Source: Spirochaetales bacterium
Lineage (GTDB): Bacteria > Spirochaetota > Spirochaetia > Sphaerochaetales > Sphaerochaetaceae
DNA: 6,380 bases
Assembly (NCBI GenBank): GCA_012519125.1
Contig: JAAYQY010000171.1
Coordinates: 1 to 6,380 of the forward strand
Reading direction: 5' to 3'
Each line of letters opens with the position of its first letter. Position 1 is the first letter of the stretch. The translations under genes and the position numbers were made by a program. Positions 1 to 5,683 of this stretch are shown here, piece by piece. The notes beneath the pieces are model-generated. The model searched no databases and was not told where the DNA came from. It saw only the letters and a program-made list of their open reading frames with translations.

Positions 1-160
1 CGACTTTTCCTTCCTCTTTTGCACGTGCAACCAGTTCATCATGGCTGATCTCCTCCACCACCGTAGGGGCAGCAGGGGCTGGGGCTTCTTGCTTTCCTGC
101 GGCAAACAAGCCGAGGGGAAGCAACAAGGCAAGCAGAAACAGAACAGAGAGTTTTTTCAT
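1..160 (-). CDS. ABC transporter solute-binding protein, N-terminal part only (runs off the left edge)
   Basis: The first 53 codons of a minus-strand gene are visible; the rest lies beyond position 1. The protein opens with a classic signal peptide: MKK, then a hydrophobic core of about 16 residues ending LGLFA, so signal peptidase I probably cuts before AGKQE. There is no lipobox cysteine. An Ala/Pro-rich linker (residues 26-33) follows, then DELVARAKEEGKV at residues 41-53. That last segment matches the start of the mature domain in periplasmic binding proteins of the iron(III)/2-aminoethylphosphonate/polyamine type, where a helix with the pattern ELxxxAKxEG leads into the first beta strand. 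It would capture a ligand in the periplasm for an ABC importer, but the ligand cannot be told from this fragment. The ATG at 158-160 is supported by AAAGGAG (167-173) with a 6-nt spacer. The gene has its own promoter and is separated from trpS by a terminator. The secretion call is firm; the subfamily is inferred. Confidence 0.8.
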   Translation of the reverse strand, partial: MKKLSVLFLLALLLPLGLFAAGKQEAPAPAAPTVVEEISHDELVARAKEEGKV

Positions 161-208
161 GACAGTCTCCTTTGAGCACAAATTAGAGCAGAGTATCCAC
201 CCACTACG

Positions 209-236
209 AGTATAGCATCGGTTTGTCTTGCTTCAA
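209..236 (-). promoter_or_regulatory. Sigma70-like promoter for the solute-binding protein gene
   Basis: Read on the minus strand, the -35 box is TTGAAG (231-236, 4 of 6 matches to TTGACA). A 16-nt spacer follows, then the -10 box TATACT (209-214, 5 of 6 matches to TATAAT). Transcription would start near 202, giving an untranslated leader of about 40 nt that contains the ribosome-binding site. The promoter lies after the terminator of the upstream operon, so the gene is an independent unit. I saw no recognisable Fur-type or other operator. Confidence 0.6.
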
Positions 237-274
237 AGGAAAGGTTCTTGCGATTTTCTGCACATGCTCCACAG

Positions 275-313
275 AAAAACCCATCACCAGAAGCGTCTCA
301 AGGTGATGGGTTT
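275..313 (-). terminator. Rho-independent terminator of the ileS-trpS operon
   Basis: A perfect 12-bp inverted repeat (AAACCCATCACC at 277-288 and GGTGATGGGTTT at 302-313) encloses a 13-nt loop. On the minus strand the hairpin runs straight into five T residues (positions 279 to 275), the normal form of an intrinsic terminator. It begins 22 nt after the trpS stop codon, so it ends the operon and insulates the next gene's promoter. On the plus strand the hairpin is followed by only three T residues, so it is mainly one-directional. Confidence 0.9.
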
Positions 314-335
314 CATAAGGCGGCGGATACGTGAA

Positions 336-1328
336 TCAAATCAGGACGTGCATCTTTTCCTTGATGTCATGAAGGTTGGCGTTGCCCACTTCATTTGCCC
401 TTCTCGTGCCGTCCATGATCAATTCCCTGACTAGAGGTCGGTGAGCATCATAGTAGGCGCGCCTCTCGCGAATCGGGTCAAGCAATGCGTTCAGCACCTC
501 GTTGAGCCGCTTCTTGCAGGCTACACAGCCAATCTGGGCATTACGACAGCGATCGGCAATATCGTCCTTCTCATCAGGATTGAACACACAGTGATACTTG
601 TAGACATTGCAGATTTCCGGAGTTCCGGGAATCTTCACCGTAATGCGGGCAGGGTCGGTGACAGCGTTGCGTACGCGTTCCCATACCGTCTCGGGGGAAT
701 CGGAAAGGTAGATTGCGTTTCCGAGGCTCTTGCCCATCTTTGCATTGCCGTCCAGTCCGCTGAGCCGACCAACTGCACTGAGCTTGGCCTGTGGCTCCAC
801 GATGGAGGTACCGTACATATCATTGAACTTGCGCACGATCTTGCGGGCCAACTCAATGTGAGGAACCTGGTCCTCCCCTACGGGAACCAAGTCAGCGTTG
901 CAGAAGGTGATGTCTGCAGTCTGGCTCACCGGATACCCGAGAAAGCCATAGGTCAGGTCAGCGTAGCCGTAGTTCTTCGCCTCAGTCTTGATCGTAGGAT
1001 TGTGCCTCAGTTGGTTCACCGTTACAATCATGGAGTAGAAGACAGTAAGCTCTGCAATCGATGTGATCTGACTCTGCTGCACCAAGGTAACCTTCTCAGG
1101 ATCGAGTCCGACCGAAAGGTTATCGATGGCTACATCGTAGATGCTACTGTTGATCAGCTCGGGATGTTCGAAATGCGTGGTAAGGGCCTGAACATCCGCA
1201 AGCAGAATGAATGTATCGTAGGTGTCCTGCAACTCCACCCTGCTCTTCAGAGAGCCTACATAGTGGCCAAGATGCAATTTACCGGTTGTTCTGTCTCCGG
1301 TAAGGATTCTCTTCTGTTTCATTTCCAC
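336..1328 (-). CDS. trpS: Tryptophanyl-tRNA synthetase with a candidate [4Fe-4S] cysteine cluster
   Basis: This cytosolic class I aminoacyl-tRNA synthetase activates tryptophan with ATP and loads it onto tRNA-Trp. At 330 aa it has the normal family length. The Rossmann signature is TGKLHLGHYVGS, with HLGH at residues 19-22. The conserved VPVGEDQVPHIEL block is at 148-160, and the KMSKS loop appears as KMGKS at 197-201, a known TrpRS variant. Residues 240-271 hold five cysteines (C240, C247, C261, C268, C271). The pattern C-x20-C-x6-C-x2-C is close to the iron-sulfur motif known from the Thermotoga maritima enzyme. The start is GTG at 1326-1328, chosen because AGGAG (1336-1340) sits 7 nt before it; the in-frame ATG at 1320-1322 would be 13 nt away and would remove only two residues. 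It is the last gene of the operon, 4 nt after the zinc-ribbon gene, and is followed by the terminator. Identity is certain; the cluster is inferred. Confidence 0.97.
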   Translation of the reverse strand: MEMKQKRILTGDRTTGKLHLGHYVGSLKSRVELQDTYDTFILLADVQALTTHFEHPELINSSIYDVAIDNLSVGLDPEKVTLVQQSQITSIAELTVFYSMIVTVNQLRHNPTIKTEAKNYGYADLTYGFLGYPVSQTADITFCNADLVPVGEDQVPHIELARKIVRKFNDMYGTSIVEPQAKLSAVGRLSGLDGNAKMGKSLGNAIYLSDSPETVWERVRNAVTDPARITVKIPGTPEICNVYKYHCVFNPDEKDDIADRCRNAQIGCVACKKRLNEVLNALLDPIRERRAYYDAHRPLVRELIMDGTRRANEVGNANLHDIKEKMHVLI

Positions 1329-1332
1329 AACC

Positions 1333-1521
1333 TTACTCCTTCGTCGTTTCCACAGGTGTTGACTCCTGTACGGGAATGGACGAAGAGGGAATATTCACCC
1401 GGGTCATCGTGTGTTTCATGTTGCAGGAAGGACAGATGGCAGGGGCCTCATGCTTGTCCAGAGACTGGACCAACTCCACGTGCGCCTTGCACAATTGGCA
1501 CTCATATTCGTAGGAAGGCAT
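1333..1521 (-). CDS. FmdB-family zinc-ribbon protein
   Basis: This 62-residue protein begins MPSYEYECQLC, the hallmark start of the FmdB (CxxC_CxxC_SSSS) family. Two knuckles, C8-x2-C11 and C30-x2-C33, should bind one zinc ion. The Ser/Thr/Pro/Glu-rich tail (residues 45-62, including SSS) is also typical of the family. The family is often labelled a putative regulator after FmdB, found near formamidase genes, but its biochemical role is not established; I infer only a small cytosolic metal-binding protein. The ATG at 1519-1521 is preceded by AGGAG (1532-1536) with a 10-nt spacer. The gene lies 22 nt after the lipoprotein gene and 4 nt before trpS, so all are cotranscribed. Family membership is well supported; function is unknown. 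Confidence 0.88.
   Translation of the reverse strand: MPSYEYECQLCKAHVELVQSLDKHEAPAICPSCNMKHTMTRVNIPSSSIPVQESTPVETTKE
1336..1340 (-). promoter_or_regulatory. Ribosome-binding site that decides the trpS GTG start
   Basis: AGGAG on the minus strand lies 7 nt before the GTG at 1326-1328 and 13 nt before the alternative ATG at 1320-1322, which favours GTG. It directly abuts the TAA stop of the upstream zinc-ribbon gene (1333-1335), so ribosomes finishing that gene sit on the trpS initiation region. Translational coupling is therefore likely. Confidence 0.6.
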
Positions 1522-1543
1522 CGCTTGGTTTCTCCTCTATGGC

Positions 1544-2428
1544 TTACAGCAATCCGGTGAGGCTCTTTCTCAAGAGCGCCATCTGCTCTTCGCCCAAATC
1601 CATATGTTTGATCGTTACCAGATCATCTTCTATCAAGAACATCTTCATCAGGTCGGAAATCTTGTACGGAACCTTCTCCCGCTTCAAGCGTGCAAGGTGT
1701 CCGGTCCTCACCATCTGCGACAACGTATTGGCAAGCTTCGGAGTATCCATCGTGATGAAGGCATCAAGGCTGTACTGCCCATTCTCGTTCTGGTTGATCA
1801 ACAGCAGCATCACCTTGGCTTGGGTGATAACCGTCTCAGGAAGATCGAGTCCCAGATCAAAGAACGTGTTCGGTTCCAAAGCATACACTGCAATGGATGC
1901 ATCGGCCATGGAGAGGGCTGTTTCCAGGTCGATGAGCGTTTGTTTCGAGGCAAAACGCTCATAGGCCTTCTCATACGAAGCATTGGTAAAAAGCAGTGTG
2001 TCATTCTTCGGTGCATGCAAGGAGACCAGTCCTTCCTTCTGGGAGAAGTAGGACAGTCCGTCCTTGGTGGTCTGCCTGCCCAACTCAGATGCATACATCA
2101 TGCCGGTATTGATCAGGAACTTGGGATAGTCTCCCTTGACCACCCCATAGGCCTCGATCGATTCCATCTCCAGCGGGTAAGCAGATGATGAAGGTCTGAG
2201 CGAAAGGGAAACCCGCTCTGCGCGCCTTGCGAACTCCTCAAGATCGGAAAAGGCCAAGGCGACCATCTCCTGTTCCTTCACAGCATCCACCGTGACAACA
2301 ATCACCCCTTCTTCTCCCATCGCCTGGAAGTCGAAGTACGGAACTTTCGGGGCCCTCGTGGTAGCACAAGAACTGAGAAACACAACAGCAAGGGCAAGAG
2401 ACGAAGCAAACCTGAAACATCTGCTCAT
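1544..2428 (-). CDS. Putative lipoprotein of unknown function
   Basis: I do not recognise a characterised family for this 294-residue protein. It has a clear lipoprotein signal: basic residues R3 and R6, a hydrophobic stretch (residues 7-18), and a lipobox L-S-S-C ending at C21, which would be lipidated and anchor the protein in the membrane facing the periplasm or outside. The mature part is mixed alpha/beta. It has an early strand, GVIVVTVDAV (41-50), a central Gly/Tyr-rich segment with GVVKGDYP, a second strand in ADASIAVYAL, and a helical, Lys/Asp/Glu-rich C-terminus. The alternation of strands and KGDYP-like turns weakly recalls DUF3352-type proteins, which is only a guess. No catalytic motif or further membrane segment is visible. 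The ATG at 2426-2428 has AAGGA (2437-2441) 8 nt upstream, inside the end of ileS. The 4-nt gap to ileS and 22-nt gap to the zinc-ribbon gene place it in the synthetase operon. Confidence 0.75.
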   Translation of the reverse strand: MSRCFRFASSLALAVVFLSSCATTRAPKVPYFDFQAMGEEGVIVVTVDAVKEQEMVALAFSDLEEFARRAERVSLSLRPSSSAYPLEMESIEAYGVVKGDYPKFLINTGMMYASELGRQTTKDGLSYFSQKEGLVSLHAPKNDTLLFTNASYEKAYERFASKQTLIDLETALSMADASIAVYALEPNTFFDLGLDLPETVITQAKVMLLLINQNENGQYSLDAFITMDTPKLANTLSQMVRTGHLARLKREKVPYKISDLMKMFLIEDDLVTIKHMDLGEEQMALLRKSLTGLL

Positions 2429-2432
2429 GAAC

Positions 2433-5400
2433 CTAATCCTTCTCTACACGCAACCTCACGATATGATCCCCACAATCAAACCCATCTCCCTCCAGTGTAC
2501 TGAAGGATACTGAATTGGACAACGTTTCTTTTGCAATCGTCTGTCCAAAGTTCTCAAAGACACGCACAACCACTTCATCGCCGTCATAGGTGAGCCTGAT
2601 CCGGTCTGAGACCTCAAAGCCACTCTCCTTGCGCAGGTTCTGGATGGAACGGACAATGTCACGGGCAATGCCTTCCTCAAGCAGGGCTTCGGTGACCTTG
2701 GTGTCAAAACCAACAGTCAACGAACCTTCGTTGAGCACTTTCACCCCTTCCATCTCCGTCCTCTGCACGATGATCTCATCCTTGCTGATGGATATCTCAC
2801 CGTTTGAGTAGGTGACAAGATGGTCGTTGCCATCCAAGATGGAAGCGATGACCGAACCTGAAAGATCGGCAATGTGGGAAGCCACTTCCTTCATATCCTT
2901 GCCGAGTTTGCTGCCAAGGACCTTGAAGTTTGCCTTGGCGCTGTAGCTGACCAGGGCGCTTTCGTCCTGCTCGAGGTGCACTTCCTTCACATTGAGCTCT
3001 TCGGCTATGATGCTCTCCATCTTCCCCAGGATCTCACGTTCCTCAGTTTCCCGGTCCACCAAAAAGAGCTTCTGCAGCGGCTGACGAATCTTCAGGTTGT
3101 TTGAAGCTCTGAGAGCCCGGCCCATGGCAATTGCCTTCTGGGTAAGGGTCATCTCTCTTTCCAAGGTGAAGTCACGCTCATCTTCCTGATACTCAGGATA
3201 CATGCAGAGGTGGACGCTCTCATCCATTGCCTCAGTCTTGAGGTTCTGGTAGATATCCTCGGTGGTGAACGGGATGATCGGGGCAGCAACCTTGATGAAG
3301 GTCAACAAGACCTTGTACAGGGTATCATATGCCTGTTTCTTGTCCGTATCATTCTCACCTTTCCAGAACCGCCTGCGGCTGCGGCGGATATACCAGTTGT
3401 TCAGCTCATCAATGAAAGGAACAAAGAACGAGCAGGCTTTCTGGATATCGTAAGCATCAAATGCGGATGTCACTTCCTGCACGAAGCGTTGTGTAGCACT
3501 GGTGATCCAGCGATCCATCGGGTTGGTGAGATCCTCATAGGCGGTCTCGGAAGGCACATAGCCATCGATGTTCGCATAGGTGACAAAGAACGAATAGGCA
3601 TTCCACAAGGGGATGATCAATGTCTTGAGGACATCTTTGACCGTTTCCTCACTGAACTTCAGGTCTTCCGCCCGAACGACCGCAGAGTTCATCAGGGCAA
3701 AGCGCAACGAGTCGGCACCATACTGGCCTACGATTTCCATGGGATCGGTATAGTTGCGTTCACTCTTGCTGAGCTTCTTGCCCTCTGCATTCAGCACGAT
3801 ACCGTTGGTGATGCAGTGGGTGAATGCGGGTTTATCCCACAAGCCTGCAGCAATGACGGTAAGTGTGTAGAACCATCCACGAGTCTGGTCAAGTCCCTCA
3901 CAGATGAAATCCGCAGGGAAGTGGCTCTCAAAATACTCCTTGTTCTCAAACGGATAGTGCAGCTGTGCATAGGGCATGGATCCGGATTCGAACCAGCAGT
4001 CGAGGACATCACCGATGCGACGCATGGTACCCTTGCCGTCGGGGCTTGGCCAGGTGAGGTCGTCGATGAAGTGCTTGTGCAGGTCATCAACCTTCTGCCC
4101 GCATTTCTCTTCCAGCTCGGCGCGGCTGCCAATAACTTCAAGGTATTCGCTGCCGTCGCACTTCCAGATGGGAATCGGGTTGCCCCAGAACCGGTTGCGG
4201 CTGATGGCCCAATCCCGCGCGCCTTCCAGCCACTTGCCGAAACGGCCAGCTTTCAGGTGTTCCGGAACCCAGGTGATCTGCTCATTGGCAGAAAGCATCG
4301 AAGCCTTTATCTTCTCCACATTGACGAACCAGCAGCTCAAAGCGCGGTAGATCAACGGTTTCTTGGTGCGATAACAGAAGGGATAGGGGTGCAGGAAGTT
4401 CTCCCGCTTGACCAACAGCCCGTGTTCCTTCAGATAGGCGATGATATCCTTGTCTGTATCCTTCACGAAACGACCTTGGAAATCGGGTACCTCGCCGGTG
4501 AACTTGCACTCCTCGTCAACCGGGCACACTACCGGAATTCCCATGCCCTTAAGCACCTGGTAGTCATCCTCACCAAAACCGGGAGCGGTATGAACGATGC
4601 CGCAGCCATCTTCGGTGGTGACATAGTCACCGTTTACACAGACGAAGGCACCCTGCTCCTTGAGGGAGGCAAAGTAGGGGAAGAGCGGCTGATAGCGCAT
4701 GCCCTTGTAAAAGGAACCTTTTTGCTCATCCACTATCTCATAGGTTGAGGCATCCTTGTAGTAGTGCTCCAGACGGCCTTTCCCCAAGATGTAGTAGTTG
4801 TTGTCGGTCTTGTCGTGCACCTTCACATAGTCGATATCCGGTCCGAACGCAAGAGCAAGGTTGGAGGGCAATGTCCAAGGCGTGGTTGTCCAGGCAAGGA
4901 AGTACGTGTCCTTCTGCCCATCAACGGCAAAACGCACGGTGACGGCCTGGTCGATCACATCCTGATACCCCCCGAGGTTGACCTCGAAGTTGGAAAGCGG
5001 GCTCGCCAACGCAGGGCTGTACGGAAGGATATTATACCCTTCATAGATGAAGCCCTTCTCATAGAGTGTCTTGAACACCCACCAGATGGATTCCATGTAA
5101 TCGGTGTCCATGGTGCGATAGCCATGCTCCCAGTCGACCCAGCGACCCATCCGGTTGATGGTGGTCTGCCACTCGCTGCTATAGCGCAACACGATGGATC
5201 GGCATTGCTCGTTGAACTTTGCTACCCCGTAATTCACCACGTTTGAGTAGCCGCTGATGCCCAGCGACTTTTCCATCTCATATTCAACGGGAAGCCCATG
5301 GCAGTCCCATCCGAAGCCACGTCGGACACGCTTGCCCTTCATGGTCTGATAGCGGGGAATGGCATCCTTGATGGTTCCAGGAACCAAGTGGCCGAAATGA

Positions 5401-5561
5401 GGAAGGCCGGTGGCAAACGGAGGGCCGTCATAGAACACATATTCGTTCTCTTCGGACCTCGTTTCGATTGATTTCTTGAAAATATCCTCTGTCTGCCAAA
5501 AGGACAGAACATTCTCTTCCATCTGAGGGAAATCCACTTTGGTAGTTACTGGACGAAACAT
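2433..5561 (-). CDS. ileS: Isoleucyl-tRNA synthetase, type 2 (eukaryote-like)
   Basis: This cytosolic class I synthetase charges tRNA-Ile and edits misactivated valine. From the preferred start it is 1042 aa, longer than the roughly 930 aa of ordinary bacterial IleRS. In order, it shows HFGH (residues 55-58) in GPPFATGLPHFGH, the CP1 editing insertion with TTPWTLPSNLA (about 226-236) and GCGIVHTAPGFGEDDY (319-334), DWAISR (450-455), KLSKS (596-600), and the anticodon-binding domain with NWYIRRSRRRFW (722-733). Its C-terminal region contains EEGIARDIVRSIQNLRKESG (962-981), typical of type 2 enzymes. The C-terminal CxxC zinc motif of type 1 enzymes is absent. The ATG at 5559-5561 was chosen because GAGGAG lies 5 nt before it and MFRPVTTKVDF matches family N-termini. 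An ATG 15 nt further upstream (5574-5576) has no ribosome-binding site and falls about 15 nt from the predicted transcription start. It is the first gene of the operon. No T-box leader is present. Confidence 0.97.
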   Translation of the reverse strand: MFRPVTTKVDFPQMEENVLSFWQTEDIFKKSIETRSEENEYVFYDGPPFATGLPHFGHLVPGTIKDAIPRYQTMKGKRVRRGFGWDCHGLPVEYEMEKSLGISGYSNVVNYGVAKFNEQCRSIVLRYSSEWQTTINRMGRWVDWEHGYRTMDTDYMESIWWVFKTLYEKGFIYEGYNILPYSPALASPLSNFEVNLGGYQDVIDQAVTVRFAVDGQKDTYFLAWTTTPWTLPSNLALAFGPDIDYVKVHDKTDNNYYILGKGRLEHYYKDASTYEIVDEQKGSFYKGMRYQPLFPYFASLKEQGAFVCVNGDYVTTEDGCGIVHTAPGFGEDDYQVLKGMGIPVVCPVDEECKFTGEVPDFQGRFVKDTDKDIIAYLKEHGLLVKRENFLHPYPFCYRTKKPLIYRALSCWFVNVEKIKASMLSANEQITWVPEHLKAGRFGKWLEGARDWAISRNRFWGNPIPIWKCDGSEYLEVIGSRAELEEKCGQKVDDLHKHFIDDLTWPSPDGKGTMRRIGDVLDCWFESGSMPYAQLHYPFENKEYFESHFPADFICEGLDQTRGWFYTLTVIAAGLWDKPAFTHCITNGIVLNAEGKKLSKSERNYTDPMEIVGQYGADSLRFALMNSAVVRAEDLKFSEETVKDVLKTLIIPLWNAYSFFVTYANIDGYVPSETAYEDLTNPMDRWITSATQRFVQEVTSAFDAYDIQKACSFFVPFIDELNNWYIRRSRRRFWKGENDTDKKQAYDTLYKVLLTFIKVAAPIIPFTTEDIYQNLKTEAMDESVHLCMYPEYQEDERDFTLEREMTLTQKAIAMGRALRASNNLKIRQPLQKLFLVDRETEEREILGKMESIIAEELNVKEVHLEQDESALVSYSAKANFKVLGSKLGKDMKEVASHIADLSGSVIASILDGNDHLVTYSNGEISISKDEIIVQRTEMEGVKVLNEGSLTVGFDTKVTEALLEEGIARDIVRSIQNLRKESGFEVSDRIRLTYDGDEVVVRVFENFGQTIAKETLSNSVSFSTLEGDGFDCGDHIVRLRVEKD

Positions 5562-5566
5562 ACTTA

Positions 5567-5571
5567 CTCCT
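5567..5571 (-). promoter_or_regulatory. Ribosome-binding site that decides the ileS start
   Basis: AGGAG, extended to GAGGAG, precedes the ATG at 5559-5561 by 5 nt. The longer open frame from the ATG at 5574-5576 would place this site inside the coding sequence and has no Shine-Dalgarno sequence of its own. The five extra residues (MRGVS) are therefore probably not translated. Confidence 0.75.
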
Positions 5572-5597
5572 CGCATCTATGCAATCGCATGACTGCC

Positions 5598-5626
5598 ATT
5601 CTATTCATAATGGCCTCAAATGACAA
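5598..5626 (-). promoter_or_regulatory. Sigma70-like promoter of the ileS-lipoprotein-fmdB-trpS operon
   Basis: On the minus strand the -35 box is TTGTCA (5621-5626, 5 of 6 matches). A 17-nt spacer follows, then the -10 box TAGAAT (5598-5603, 5 of 6 matches). Transcription would begin near 5591, giving a leader of about 30 nt before the ileS ATG. That is too short for a T-box or riboswitch, and there is no second convincing promoter inside the operon, so all four genes probably depend on this one. Confidence 0.72.
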
Positions 5627-5648
5627 CCTTCAGGGCGGGTTTTTCCCG

Positions 5649-5677
5649 TTGACCTTCTCTCTTTGTCACGCTACTGT
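5649..5677 (+). promoter_or_regulatory. Candidate promoter of the tRNA nucleotidyltransferase gene
   Basis: TTGACC (5649-5654, 5 of 6 matches to the -35 consensus) is followed after 17 nt by TACTGT (5672-5677). The latter keeps only T1, A2 and T6 of the -10 consensus. Transcription would start about 6-7 nt later, at or next to the ATG at 5684, so the mRNA may have no leader. The match is moderate and the start site is inferred from spacing alone. The promoter is back to back with the ileS promoter, their -35 boxes 22 nt apart. Confidence 0.45.
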
Positions 5678-5683
5678 CTGAGT

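Noticed and set aside
228..434. Small plus-strand open frame of 68 codons in the trpS downstream region
   Set aside because: It runs through the terminator hairpin and into the 3' end of trpS on the opposite strand, has no Shine-Dalgarno sequence and no recognisable motif.
441..1964. Long plus-strand open frame (507 codons) opposite trpS, the zinc-ribbon gene and the lipoprotein gene
   Set aside because: It spans three well-supported minus-strand genes and both of their junctions. Its translation shows no family motif, and I see no ribosome-binding site or promoter for it. It is a shadow of the codon usage of the real genes.
3210..4748. Long plus-strand open frame (512 codons) opposite ileS
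   Set aside because: It lies entirely inside ileS, whose catalytic and editing motifs are intact. The antisense translation has no recognisable domain.
5562..5576. N-terminal extension of IleRS by five residues (MRGVS) from the ATG at 5574-5576
   Set aside because: There is no ribosome-binding site before that ATG, whereas GAGGAG sits correctly before the ATG at 5559-5561, and the shorter protein matches the family N-terminus.
5562..5683. T-box riboswitch or attenuator upstream of ileS
   Set aside because: The region between the predicted transcription start and the ileS ATG is only about 30 nt, with no T-box consensus and no terminator hairpin.
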